The notes below the pieces were generated by a model. It searched no databases. It worked only from the letters and a program-made list of their open reading frames with translations, and was not told where the DNA came from. A stretch of DNA of 64,000 nt, taken from Actinomycetota bacterium. GTDB lineage: Bacteria > Actinomycetota > Acidimicrobiia > Acidimicrobiales > RAAP-2. Shown one piece after another: positions 9,282 through 18,457 of the stretch (its first letter is position 1; each line of letters starts with the position of its first letter). The stretch is taken from NCBI GenBank assembly GCA_021324045.1, contig JAJPJV010000011.1:1-64000 (forward strand), in the 5' to 3' direction. Both the position numbers and the translations under genes were made by a program.

Positions 9282-10922
9282 GTGACCGCACGATCCTGGG
9301 AAACGCGCCCGCGCGCCGAGACGGCGACGTCAGGGCTCGCCAACCATGGGACGAGGGAAAACCGCCGTGCGGCGTTGGGAGCATCTCGCTGTTTGCATGG
9401 TGACCAGCCGAACTGGCACGCGCCACGACCTGAAGCAGCGCAACGGTGCCGGCAACGTTTGCGTCTGCGCATCGAGAAAGCAACCCCGCTGTTGGCGGAC
9501 GCGGCTCGGCACTCCCCCGCGCGCATCGGCGTCGCCGCTGTGGTGCTCTCCGCGCTCTTGCTCGCGATTCCCATCGCACCGGTCGCGGCCCAGAACGTGC
9601 CGATCGCCTACACCATGCACCCCGAGCCAATCGGCCCGCCGCAGCTGACGATCGGAGCCCTGTTCCAACCGGCCACCCCGACACCCAACGAGTCGATTGC
9701 CGTGGTCGTGGTGCACCAGATCCCCGTGGCGGCGGAAATTCCGTGCCCGCAGCTCGCCCAGCGCGGCTTCACTGTCGTCTGCACGGACGAGACCGGGACG
9801 ACGTGGGACCAGCTGGCACAGGGAATCAGCGACGGCGTTTCCTACGCCCGCTCGCTGCCCGGCGTCCGTCACGTGGTGCTGTTGGGCTGGAGCGGCGGGG
9901 GCTCCATGGCCGCGTACTACCAGAACGTCGCCCAGAACGGCGTCGCGGTGTGCCGAGCTCCCGAGCGACTCGATCCGTGCAGCAGCGCGCTCGCGAAGTT
10001 GCCACGTGCCGATGGCGTGATCCTGCTCGACGCCATCCCAGGGCTGGCGTTCTCGTTCCTGTCGGCGCTCGATCCTGCAGTGGCGAGGCCTGAGGGTCTC
10101 ACCAGCCGGCTCGATCCCTCCCTAGATCTCTTCCTCCCGCGCAACGGCTACAACCCCGATCCGAAGCGGTCATCGACGTACTCGCCATCGTTCATCAACC
10201 GCTATACCCAAGCCCAAGCTCACCGGGAGGCCGAGCTGGTCAGTATCGCCCAGCACCTCGAGCACACCGCACCCAAGGCTTCCGGTGCGACAGTGCTTGC
10301 GGTGGGACACGACGCTGCGCGCATCTGGCAGCAGGACACGAGCCTCCTCGCTCGCACCAAGGGCAAGCACCTTCTGATCACGCCAACGAGTCCCAACGGC
10401 AGGCTCGAGGTGGTCCACTCCGTGCGAGTGCCCTCCGATAGCCCGATCCCCTCCTCGCCGCAAGCCGATGACGCCGCCCCAACCGACTATCCCGTCGACA
10501 CCTTCCTTTCCGAGGATGCCATCAAGGCTCCCGACTACCGCCTCAGTGCTGACGCGATCGAGGGCGTCGACTGGGCGTCCTCCAATACCTCGACGATCGT
10601 CAATGTGGGTGGCATCAGCGTTCCGTTGCTCATCATGTCGATGTCGGCGCACTACTGGGTCGTGCCGTCCGAGATGTACTACCGTGCAGCGCGTCGGTCG
10701 AAGCAAAAGACGCTGGCGTACGTCGAGGGGGCAGAACATACGTTCAACCCGTGCACGGCCTGCGAGACCTTCCCCGATGAATTCGGCAACACCGAAGCCG
10801 AGCTGTTCAACTTCGTGCACCGTTGGCTCGTGACGCATTTCTCGACGGCCACGGCGCCAGCGGCGGCACGCTCCGGCCGGGCCCCTCAGAGCGAGCAGCC
10901 GGTGTCCTCGCATCGATCGTGA
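9282..10922 (+). CDS. Exported alpha/beta hydrolase
   Basis: The annotated frame begins at a GTG abutting the previous stop codon, giving 546 residues. The first ~75 residues are arginine-rich and precede a clear signal segment (VAAVVLSALLLAIPIAPVAA), so a later start such as the TTG at 9459 is possible. The catalytic fold shows GWSGGGSMAAYY (nucleophile Ser) and a late EGAEHTFNPC segment supplying the likely catalytic His. Cysteine pairs (CPQLAQRGFTVVC, CTAC) fit an extracytoplasmic, disulfide-bonded enzyme. By context it acts with the preceding hydrolase; the substrate is unknown. Confidence 0.78.
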   Translation: MTARSWETRPRAETATSGLANHGTRENRRAALGASRCLHGDQPNWHAPRPEAAQRCRQRLRLRIEKATPLLADAARHSPARIGVAAVVLSALLLAIPIAPVAAQNVPIAYTMHPEPIGPPQLTIGALFQPATPTPNESIAVVVVHQIPVAAEIPCPQLAQRGFTVVCTDETGTTWDQLAQGISDGVSYARSLPGVRHVVLLGWSGGGSMAAYYQNVAQNGVAVCRAPERLDPCSSALAKLPRADGVILLDAIPGLAFSFLSALDPAVARPEGLTSRLDPSLDLFLPRNGYNPDPKRSSTYSPSFINRYTQAQAHREAELVSIAQHLEHTAPKASGATVLAVGHDAARIWQQDTSLLARTKGKHLLITPTSPNGRLEVVHSVRVPSDSPIPSSPQADDAAPTDYPVDTFLSEDAIKAPDYRLSADAIEGVDWASSNTSTIVNVGGISVPLLIMSMSAHYWVVPSEMYYRAARRSKQKTLAYVEGAEHTFNPCTACETFPDEFGNTEAELFNFVHRWLVTHFSTATAPAAARSGRAPQSEQPVSSHRS

Positions 10923-10979
10923 GCCAAGCCTCCTGCAGTCCACGAACGGGCATCGCAAAGCCAGGCACGCAATCGCCGG

Positions 10980-12497
10980 TTAGGCAGTCGGCGCTCGGCA
11001 GAGCCGTTCGACGGCTGCATCCACGAGGACCTCAACGCTGGCGCTCGTGGTGTCCAGTGGCACGGCGGCAGCCCACGGGCGCGCCCTCCGGGCGAGCGCC
11101 GCGAGGACTTCGACGCCGGCTTCCGAGAGGTCCGTGCCGGCGGCAGCTCGGCGGCGAAGCCGTTCCTCGGCGACCCCAGGTGATGCCCAGCAGCCAATGA
11201 CCACCAGGTCACTGGAGGTGTCCGCGGCCAGCCGCTCTGCAGCCTGTTGCCATCGCGGCGAGGAGAACGTGGCATCCATCACCACGGAGCGCCCGAGGCG
11301 CAACAGGCGCGAGGCCCGGCCGAGGAGCTCCTCGTAGGTCCGCGTGGTCGCCTCCTCGCTGTAGGCGTCGTCGCGTCCTGCGAAGAGCTCCCGACGGATC
11401 TCGTCGCTTCGGAGCACGGGCCACCCCAGGCGCTCCGCAGCCCCGCGGGCGACGGTCGATTTCCCGGCACCCGGAAGGCCCGAGACCGCACCCAGGACGA
11501 CCCTGGCCGATTGGAGACGCGTCGCGGCCAGGTCGATGAATGCCTGCGCCTCCGGCGATCGTGCAGCTCCCTGCTGCACCGCTCGCTCGCAACAGACCAG
11601 GGCTCTGGTCACCGCCCGCTGTGCGACGTAGAAGTGGACAAGGGTGGGCGGGAAGCTGTCCTTGGACTCCGCAACGTAGGCATCGAGGAATCGCCTGCCA
11701 AGGTCCGGCGCGCCGCGATGTTCGAGGTCCATCACCAAGAACGCGATGTCCGCGAGCACGTCGACGTGACGGAGCCGCTCGTCGAACTCGACGCAGTCCA
11801 GGACCCGTGGCCCGTCGGGCATCAAAAAGATGTCGCTGGCGAGGAGGTCCCCGTGCCCGTCGACGATGCGTCGGTCGGCGATCCTCGAGGAGAAGAGCTC
11901 TCCTCTCCCGTCGATGAAGCGATTGGCACCCGTTCGGACGGCCGTGATGGAGCCGGCACTGACCATCCCCGCTCGTGCGTGTCGCTCGAGCGGGGCAAGG
12001 AGGTCGCTCCAGATCCCTCGAATCGCCGCCGGTGTCCCGGCGGCATCCACGTCGTCGTCACGCCGGGCCCGCGCGTAGAAATCCGCGAGGACGCCTGCCA
12101 GCTCTTCGATCCGGCCGCTGAGATCGTCGCTGCGGACCTCGACGAGCTGGGCGAGGTTCGCCTCGTCAGGCAAGCGGCGCATGACCACCGCATGATCGAG
12201 CACGACCGCCTGTTCCCAAGGAGTGGGGCCCTGGCGCTCACCGTCGGCGCCGTGCCCAACCGCTTGCCCTGAATCGACGTGGTGGTCTTGCCGCTCGATC
12301 ACGACGTCGGCGACGCCGAGGTAGACGTCCGGCGCGAGGCGGCGGTTCGCAGCGACCTCCGCCGCGCACAGCTGCGCCCGTGCCTGAAGGCTTCGCAGGT
12401 CGAGGAACGGAAGCAGCACCGGCTTCTTGTACTTCAAGACGATGTCGTCGAAGAAGACGAGGAACGACACATGGGTTTCGACGACCGACGCCACCAT
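10980..12497 (-). CDS. Bifunctional aminoglycoside-phosphotransferase-like/AAA ATPase protein
   Basis: This 505-residue protein has two halves. The N-terminal part (to about 320) is an APH-like kinase fold with the catalytic-loop segment VDGHGDLLASDIF and the DCVEFDE segment. The C-terminal part (about 330-505) is a small P-loop kinase domain with Walker A GLPGAGKST, a DEIRRELF segment and VVMDATFSS. This arrangement matches the COG2187/COG0645 fusion found widely in bacteria, whose physiological substrate is not established. It is convergent with the exported hydrolases. The start codon is the ORF's first ATG; I see no strong ribosome binding site. Confidence 0.82.
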   Translation of the reverse strand: MVASVVETHVSFLVFFDDIVLKYKKPVLLPFLDLRSLQARAQLCAAEVAANRRLAPDVYLGVADVVIERQDHHVDSGQAVGHGADGERQGPTPWEQAVVLDHAVVMRRLPDEANLAQLVEVRSDDLSGRIEELAGVLADFYARARRDDDVDAAGTPAAIRGIWSDLLAPLERHARAGMVSAGSITAVRTGANRFIDGRGELFSSRIADRRIVDGHGDLLASDIFLMPDGPRVLDCVEFDERLRHVDVLADIAFLVMDLEHRGAPDLGRRFLDAYVAESKDSFPPTLVHFYVAQRAVTRALVCCERAVQQGAARSPEAQAFIDLAATRLQSARVVLGAVSGLPGAGKSTVARGAAERLGWPVLRSDEIRRELFAGRDDAYSEEATTRTYEELLGRASRLLRLGRSVVMDATFSSPRWQQAAERLAADTSSDLVVIGCWASPGVAEERLRRRAAAGTDLSEAGVEVLAALARRARPWAAAVPLDTTSASVEVLVDAAVERLCRAPTA

Positions 12498-12772
12498 CAG
12501 ACCAGGATCGCGCGAAGCGATGGGACCTCGGGCTGGCTCAGGCTCACGCTGCCATGGCGCAGGCCGCTCGGCGTTCCGACGCGTGCCGTTCTTGCAGGGC
12601 TTGACGCGACCGCGGGCTCGGGACGGCGGTCAGCTCGCCGACGCGTGCAACCCTTCCTCGAGCGACCGCTGGTCCTCGCTCGGCGGATCAGCCCGGTCGG
12701 GCAACGGTGCACGTCGGAAGCGACGACCGAGCCCGTCGAGGAAACGGGTGCCTCGAGGAGCGAACACGCCCC

Positions 12773-13228
12773 TCAGGGCTTCGCCTTGGAGCGCTGCGTG
12801 GCCTTGCGGCGCCGACGCGTCCGGCCTGCATCAGCAAGCAGCGACAGGCCGATCCCCAGGAGCCAGACGTCCTTGGCGAGCGTGGTGCCCGCTTCGGTCG
12901 GACGAACGCTTCCCTCGCGGCGCATCCCGGGCGTCCTCACGTAGAGCCCGAACAGCCCGCCCGCGAACGCAGCGAGGCCGAGGCCGGCGAGCCCGTCGCC
13001 GACGCCGGGGAACAGCAGCGCACAACCCAGCGCGGTCTCTGCGAAGGCGAGCGCCCGCGTGAACTGCTGGGAATCCATGCGTTCGAGGAACGGGTACGCG
13101 CCCTTGGCAAAGCCATGCAGGTGTTCGGCGCGCTCCTTGTCCGCCGAGAGCTTTCCGATCCCGGAGTTGAGGATGAACGCTCCCGCCGCGATGCGCTCGG
13201 GCATGTTCGCAAGACGTGCTGCTGCCAT
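12773..13228 (-). CDS. DoxX-like small membrane protein
   Basis: The product is about 151 residues from the ATG at 13228 (MAAARLANMPERIAAGAF). Upstream in-frame sequence is arginine-rich and unlikely to be translated. It has about four hydrophobic segments, including ALAFAETALGCALLF and GLAGLGLAAFAGGLFGLY, and a basic tail (RTRRRRKATQRSK). The general pattern resembles the DoxX/DoxD-like integral membrane family; similarity is inferred from pattern, and function is unknown. Confidence 0.6.
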   Translation of the reverse strand: MAAARLANMPERIAAGAFILNSGIGKLSADKERAEHLHGFAKGAYPFLERMDSQQFTRALAFAETALGCALLFPGVGDGLAGLGLAAFAGGLFGLYVRTPGMRREGSVRPTEAGTTLAKDVWLLGIGLSLLADAGRTRRRRKATQRSKAKP

Positions 13229-13420
13229 CGGCGTGCACGATACCCACCTCGGAGGTCCGCCAAACGGCCATCGGTCCCAGTGACGCGCACGCTCCGATCT
13301 CCCCTCCCGCTCCATCGCGATCGATCGGCTCTTTCGACACAAAAGCGTTGCAGCCGCGACCTCGGCCCGGCCACAGGGCGGCCGACGCACCGCAGCGCTC
13401 GGGCGGCGGTCGGCCTCGGG

Positions 13421-14353
13421 TCAGCGCAACTCGGCGAGGAACGGCGCGATCGCTTCGAGGAAGCCCGGGGTGTTCGCGCCGTGGACGTTGTGGCCGGCGT
13501 TGGCGACCGTGACCAGCTTGCCCCTCGGCAGTGCGGCAACGAACCGTTCCGCTGCCTCTGGCTCCAAGATGTTGGACTCGGCTCCCCTGACGAGCAGGAC
13601 CGGGTCCGACAATCCCTTGACCTCCTCGAGCGCGATCCCTGACGTCGAGGGATTCGGGAGGCGGCGATGATCGACCTTGCTGACGTATTTCCCGTCGGAG
13701 CGCTGCAGCAAGTTGTACTTGACCGTGCGTGCGATGTGCGCTCGCGACCGGAACCGGTCGTACTTGACGACGTTGTCCAAGAACACGTCGAGATCGTCGA
13801 ACTCGACGTTGTGCGTCACGAAGTTGTGCACGACCTCGACACCGGCGGCGCTGAGCTCGGGACCCACGTCGACCAGCACGAAGCCCTTAGCGTCGACACG
13901 GCCAGAGAGGGCCATCCCGAGCGTGACCATTCCGCCCATCGAATGCCCGATGACGATGGGGCGCTCGAGGTGCTGATCCGCGATGAACGCCAGCGCGTCC
14001 TCGACCCTCGCCTCGAGGGAGTAGTCGAGCTCGCGACTCCACTCCGAGTCGCCATGCCCCCGCTGGTCCAGCGCGAAGACGTGGAACCGGTCGGAGAGAT
14101 GCAGGCTCACCAGGTCCCACGAGTGGGCCGACTGGTTGCCGCCGTGGAGGAGGAGCACCGCCGGAGCGCCCGGTTCGCCCCACTCGAGAAAGTGGAAGCG
14201 CAGTCCTCGCACCACGGTCTGGCGCGAGAGGTAGCGGGCGTGCGCGCTGTGCGGGATGCCGAGATCCGCGGCGCTCTGCAGCAGGCTGGCGAACTCGGCC
14301 GAGTCGACCATGTTCAGTGGCTCGAGGGTGTCGGCGAAGGCGTTCAAGAACAT
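13421..14353 (-). CDS. Alpha/beta-fold hydrolase
   Basis: This 310-residue cytosolic alpha/beta hydrolase has the classical elements: LLLHGGNQSAHSW (oxyanion region), LDQRGHGDSEW, nucleophile elbow VIGHSMGGMVT, an acidic residue after VLLVRGAESNIL, and the catalytic His in VANAGHNVHG. Length is normal for the family (esterases, lactonases, C-C hydrolases). Its minus-strand neighbours are an FtsH gene 45 nt upstream and a DoxX-like gene downstream; neither indicates a substrate. Confidence 0.85.
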   Translation of the reverse strand: MFLNAFADTLEPLNMVDSAEFASLLQSAADLGIPHSAHARYLSRQTVVRGLRFHFLEWGEPGAPAVLLLHGGNQSAHSWDLVSLHLSDRFHVFALDQRGHGDSEWSRELDYSLEARVEDALAFIADQHLERPIVIGHSMGGMVTLGMALSGRVDAKGFVLVDVGPELSAAGVEVVHNFVTHNVEFDDLDVFLDNVVKYDRFRSRAHIARTVKYNLLQRSDGKYVSKVDHRRLPNPSTSGIALEEVKGLSDPVLLVRGAESNILEPEAAERFVAALPRGKLVTVANAGHNVHGANTPGFLEAIAPFLAELR

Positions 14354-14398
14354 TGGCGGTCAGTCTACGAAGGGTCCGAACCGCACGCCCGGCCGCGC

Positions 14399-16342
14399 TC
14401 AGGCCGAGTGCTCCGGGGCCGCGGTCGCGCTCGCGGCACGTTCGGGCGCGACCGTCATCCCCGCTGGACCCTCCGGCGCGGCGCGGCCCGCCAAGGCGTA
14501 CACCTCGGACCCGTCGACGGTCTCGTTCGCCATGAGCAGGCTGACCAGCTTGTCGAGGACGTCGCGGTGCTCCTTGAGCACGTCGATCGCACGGCTCTCG
14601 GCATCACGAAGGAGCCGGGAAACCTCTGCGTCGATCGCCGCTTGGGTTTGCTCCGCGAAGGGGCGGCTCGAGAAGGCCTCGCCGCCGCCCAGGAACACCG
14701 AGCCGCCCACGGGATAGCCCACCGGGCCGACCGTGGCCGACAAGCCGAACTCACGGACCATCTTGGTCGCGAGATCGGTCGCCCCTGCGAGGTCGTTCGC
14801 GGCCCCCGTGGACCCCTGCCCAAAGACGAGCAGCTCGGCCGCCCGCCCTCCCAGGCGAACGGCGAGGGAGTCCTTGAGGTACTGCTCGCTGTAGAGGTGC
14901 CGTTCGAAGAGCGGCAGCTGCTCGGTCGCGCCCAGCGCCTGACCCGCCGGGAGGATCGTGACCTTGGCGACCGGATCGGCGCTCGGCGAGTACACGGCCA
15001 CGAGGGCGTGCCCGGCCTCGTGGACCGCGACCGCATGCTTCTCCTCGGGCAACAAAACGTTGGAGCCCTCGCGGCGCCCGAGGATGATGCGGTCCCGGGC
15101 ATCGTCGAAGTCGCTCGAGCGGAGCACCTCACGGCCGGCGCGCACGGCGTTGATCGCCGCCTCGTTCACGAGATTGGCAAGATCGGCACCCGAGAACCCC
15201 GGGGTGCCCCGAGCGACGACTTCGAGGTCGACGGATCGATCGAGCCGCTTGCCCCGGCAGTGCACCTCGAGGATCGCTTTGCGCTCCATGAGGGTCGGCA
15301 GCGGGATGACCACCTGTCGGTCGAAGCGCCCCGGTCGCAGCAGGGCGGGGTCGAGCACCTCGGGGCGGTTCGTGGCGGCGAGCACCGCAATCCCTGAGGC
15401 CGGGTCGAATCCGTCCATCTCGGCGAGCAGCTGGTTGAGGGTTTGCTCGCGCTCGTCGTTGGCCACGATGGCGCCCGCGCCGGCGCGCCGCTGCCCGATG
15501 GCGTCGATCTCGTCCACGAAGATGATCGCCGGGGCCCGTTTGCGGGCCTCTTGGAACAGGTCACGGACCCGTGCCGCGCCGACCCCGACGTACATCTCGA
15601 CGAAGCTCGAGCCGGCGACGGAGAAGAAGGGCACCGACGCCTCGCCGGCGACGGCACGGGCCAACAACGTCTTGCCGGTCCCGGGAGGTCCGACCATCAA
15701 CACGCCGCGCGGCGCGATCGCGCCCGCTCGGGCGTAGCGCTCCGGCTGGCGCAGGAAGTCGACGACCTCCCGGATCTCCTGCTTTGCGCCCTCGTAGCCG
15801 GCGACGTCGTCGAAGGTCGTGCTCGGCCGCTCCTCGTCGAAGAGCTGTGCCCTCGAACGCCCGACCCCGAGGACTCCCTGGAGGCGCCCGGCTGCCCCGC
15901 GCGAGAGCCGGTACCACAGGTACCCGAGCACGAGGAACGGGAGGAGCAGGATCAACCACGAGAGCACCTCGGCGCCGAAGGACGTCCCGCTCGACGTCGC
16001 GGTGATCTGGACCCCTGCCTTCTCCAGCTGGTTCAAGAACGTCTGCCCGGCCTGGGATGGGATCACCGTCGTGTACGACGTCCCGTTGTCGAGCGTGCCG
16101 GTGGCCGTCCCGTCGGTCGCCAGGGTGATCGTCCGAACGTGGTGCTCGGTGACGTCGTGCAGGAACTGGGTGTAGTTCAACGTCACGGGCTGCTTCGTCG
16201 ACGTCGCGGGGACGACGAAGTACAAGCCGATGAACAGCGCCAGCGCGATCAGCCACAGGTAGTGCCGCCACGCCGGTGGGGTCGGCGGAGCGACCGGTGC
16301 GCCCTTGTCGGGCGTCGGCGGCGGCGTTGCCCGCTTGGTCAC
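14399..16342 (-). CDS. ftsH: ATP-dependent zinc metalloprotease FtsH
   Basis: This 647-residue membrane AAA+ protease has an N-terminal transmembrane helix (about 27-45), a periplasmic-type domain (50-115) and a second helix (about 118-138). The AAA module has Walker A GPPGTGKT near 217-224, [11 protein letters not shown], and the second region of homology with [17 protein letters not shown]. The zinc protease site HEAGHAL lies near 440. All catalytic residues are present and the length is standard. It degrades unassembled membrane proteins and some regulators. The N-terminus carries a proline-rich stretch before the first helix. Confidence 0.95.
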   Translation of the reverse strand: MTKRATPPPTPDKGAPVAPPTPPAWRHYLWLIALALFIGLYFVVPATSTKQPVTLNYTQFLHDVTEHHVRTITLATDGTATGTLDNGTSYTTVIPSQAGQTFLNQLEKAGVQITATSSGTSFGAEVLSWLILLLPFLVLGYLWYRLSRGAAGRLQGVLGVGRSRAQLFDEERPSTTFDDVAGYEGAKQEIREVVDFLRQPERYARAGAIAPRGVLMVGPPGTGKTLLARAVAGEASVPFFSVAGSSFVEMYVGVGAARVRDLFQEARKRAPAIIFVDEIDAIGQRRAGAGAIVANDEREQTLNQLLAEMDGFDPASGIAVLAATNRPEVLDPALLRPGRFDRQVVIPLPTLMERKAILEVHCRGKRLDRSVDLEVVARGTPGFSGADLANLVNEAAINAVRAGREVLRSSDFDDARDRIILGRREGSNVLLPEEKHAVAVHEAGHALVAVYSPSADPVAKVTILPAGQALGATEQLPLFERHLYSEQYLKDSLAVRLGGRAAELLVFGQGSTGAANDLAGATDLATKMVREFGLSATVGPVGYPVGGSVFLGGGEAFSSRPFAEQTQAAIDAEVSRLLRDAESRAIDVLKEHRDVLDKLVSLLMANETVDGSEVYALAGRAAPEGPAGMTVAPERAASATAAPEHSA

Positions 16343-16567
16343 GCTGCCGTCTCGCTCCGGGAATGCTCGCTGACGGCCCTCTTCGCGAGGGCCTCCTCGG
16401 TCACTGCTTCGGACCTCCTCGTGTGGTCATGTCCTCTGTCGACCCGGGCGCACGCCAGCGGGGCCACGTCCCGCCGGCCCGGCACCCGAACCGGTCGTGG
16501 GCGACTCTAAAGGAAATGGATTTGCCTGTTCATGCCAGCGTAAGGATCCGTCGTTACGGTTCGGGTC

Positions 16568-17386
16568 GTGCCCCCGGTCGAACGCGCTCCGGACCGCTAC
16601 GGGCCGTCAGCGCCCGTGGACCGTGCTGGCGGGGGACGCCCCGGCCCGATCCCGCCTTCCTTTGACTTCGACGGCGGGCGCTCCGGCTCGCCCCCACTCC
16701 CAGGACCACCGCCCCCACTCCCAGGACCACCGCGGCGGCGCCCAGGCGTCAGGCCGTACCCGACGGAGCCGCAGAACTGGGCGCCAACGCAACGACGGCC
16801 ACGCCGCAGCCGTGCCGAGCGTGGCGTGGAAGCCAACGCCCGGCTGACCGCCTCGACGGCCGTCGTCCTGCTCGTCCTGCTCGCGATCGAGGGGCTGACG
16901 ATCCTGCGCATCCGGGGGCTGCTCAGCGTCCACGTCTTCGTGGGGATGCTGCTCATTCCACCGGTGATGCTCAAGGTGGGGTCCACAACCTACCGGTTCG
17001 CTCGCTACTACCTGGGGTCCCCCGCCTACCGTCGGCGAGGACCGCCTCCCCCAACCCTGCGCCTCCTCGGCCCCTTCGTCGTCGTGACCACCGTCGGCGT
17101 CCTGGCGAGCGGCGTCGCCTTGTTGCTCGCACCGGTTCGGTACCGCAGCGAGCTGCTGTTCCTCCACAAGGCCGCCTTCGTCCTTTGGTTCTTCGCCATG
17201 GCGATCCACGTGCTCGGGCATCTCGCCGACACCGCCCGACTCGCCCCACGGGACTGGATCGCTCGCACCCGCCGTGACGTCGCGGGCGCGGGGGTGCGCC
17301 AGTGGGCGGTGGTCTCGGCGGTCGCGCTCGGCATCCCGCTCGCGTTGGCAGTGATGAGCCATGTCGGGCCGTGGTTGGCCGCATGA
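16568..17386 (+). CDS. Proline-rich N-terminus, four-helix membrane protein
   Basis: The product is 272 residues from a GTG at 16568. The N-terminal ~90 residues are Pro/Gly/Arg-rich and contain a duplicated PPLPGPP heptad encoded by a 21-bp tandem repeat (16691-16711 and 16712-16732). Four hydrophobic helices follow. Histidines sit in helices one (SVHVFVGM) and three (FLHKAAF ... AIHVLGH), a pattern compatible with a b-type haem membrane protein of the cytochrome b561 or DUF4405 type. That identity is an inference. It is divergent from ftsH and lies upstream of a two-component system. Confidence 0.6.
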   Translation: MPPVERAPDRYGPSAPVDRAGGGRPGPIPPSFDFDGGRSGSPPLPGPPPPLPGPPRRRPGVRPYPTEPQNWAPTQRRPRRSRAERGVEANARLTASTAVVLLVLLAIEGLTILRIRGLLSVHVFVGMLLIPPVMLKVGSTTYRFARYYLGSPAYRRRGPPPPTLRLLGPFVVVTTVGVLASGVALLLAPVRYRSELLFLHKAAFVLWFFAMAIHVLGHLADTARLAPRDWIARTRRDVAGAGVRQWAVVSAVALGIPLALAVMSHVGPWLAA

Positions 17387-17784
17387 CCGGACGCCCATGG
17401 CCGCCCAACGGCGTCGCCCGGCCCGGACCTCGAGGCTTCTGAGCCGGACCTCGGCCTCGATCGAGCGCGCCCGGCGTCGACCCTTGGCCGTTCCGCCGCC
17501 CCAGCAGCGGATCGCAACCGGCACCAAGCAGTGCCCGCCTGCAGCCACCCGCGCGGTCCAGCTCGGATGCTCCCAGCGACTGGCCTCCGCAGTCGCTGGA
17601 CTCGCCAAGCCGGGCACCCCTTGGCGCCTCGCGCCCCTGTGGAGCGCCGAAGGTCCCGACGACGCCTCTGTCGCGTCGTGGCCGGGCCGGTCGGCCCTTC
17701 GGCCACCGGTGCCCCCCTGTGCCGGCCAGAACCGCGCGTGGTGGTGTAGACCTACGGCGTGCCCGACGAAGAGGTCTCGTCTCG
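17387..17784. other. Gene-free interval
   Basis: This is about 400 nt between the membrane protein and the response regulator. Frames here are Arg/Pro-rich with no recognisable domain. GAAGAGG shortly before 17785 is the likely ribosome binding site of the response regulator. Nothing else is seen. Confidence 0.5.
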
Positions 17785-18453
17785 ATGCGCGTCCTCGTAG
17801 CCGAAGACGACGCCGGCTTGCGCTCGGTGCTCGAGCGTGGCCTGCGAGAAAGTGGCTACGTCGTCGACGCAGTGGACGACGGCGAACGCGCCCTCGCCTT
17901 CCTGCGTGCCTACGACTACGAGGCCGCCATCATCGACTGGCGCATGCCGAAGGTCTCCGGACTGGACGTCGTTCGGGAGCTGCGTCGTCGCAGGTCTGCG
18001 GTCCCCATCCTCATGCTTACCGCTCGCGATGCTCCCTCGGACCGCGTGACCGGTCTCGACGAGGGTGCAGACGATTACCTCGTCAAGCCGTTCGACTTCG
18101 GAGAGCTCCTCGCGAGGCTCCGCGCGCTGCAACGTCGTTCACCGGTGTTGCAGTCGACCCACCTCGTCGTGGGCGACGTCGAATACGTGCCGGCAACACG
18201 AGAAGTCAGGGTCGGATCCGAGAAACGATCGCTCACCGCGACCGAGCTGTCCATCCTCGAGCTGCTGATGCGCCGATCCCCCGCAGTGGTCGGGCGTCGC
18301 TCGATCGCCGTCCATGTCTGGGCCGAGGAGGCCGACGCGCTCGGTTCGAACACCATCGACGTGCACCTCGCGCGCCTGCGAGCCAAGCTTGCTTCGGGTC
18401 ACGTCCGGATCGAAACCGTTCGCGGCGTGGGGTACCGCATCGTCGCGGCATGA
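17785..18453 (+). CDS. OmpR/PhoB-family response regulator
   Basis: The product is 222 residues from the ATG at 17785, chosen because MRVLVAEDDAGLRSVL is the canonical receiver start. The phosphoacceptor is Asp51 (AAIIDWRMPK), with acidic residues EDD at 7-9 and a conserved Lys in VKPFDFGE. The C-terminal winged-helix DNA-binding domain (about 130-222) includes LTATELSILELLM and VRGVGYRI. The paired histidine kinase begins 4 nt after the stop codon. The target genes are not evident; the adjacent orphan cytochrome b is a candidate. Confidence 0.93.
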   Translation: MRVLVAEDDAGLRSVLERGLRESGYVVDAVDDGERALAFLRAYDYEAAIIDWRMPKVSGLDVVRELRRRRSAVPILMLTARDAPSDRVTGLDEGADDYLVKPFDFGELLARLRALQRRSPVLQSTHLVVGDVEYVPATREVRVGSEKRSLTATELSILELLMRRSPAVVGRRSIAVHVWAEEADALGSNTIDVHLARLRAKLASGHVRIETVRGVGYRIVAA

Positions 18454-18457
18454 GGAC

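Noticed and set aside
12498-12712. A 71-residue minus-strand frame upstream of the kinase/ATPase
   Set aside because: Arg/Ser-rich composition without recognisable domain; looks like a shadow frame in GC-rich DNA.
13667-15397. A 576-residue plus-strand frame opposite the alpha/beta hydrolase and ftsH
   Set aside because: Antisense to two well-supported genes and rich in Arg/Val/His/Glu without any domain.
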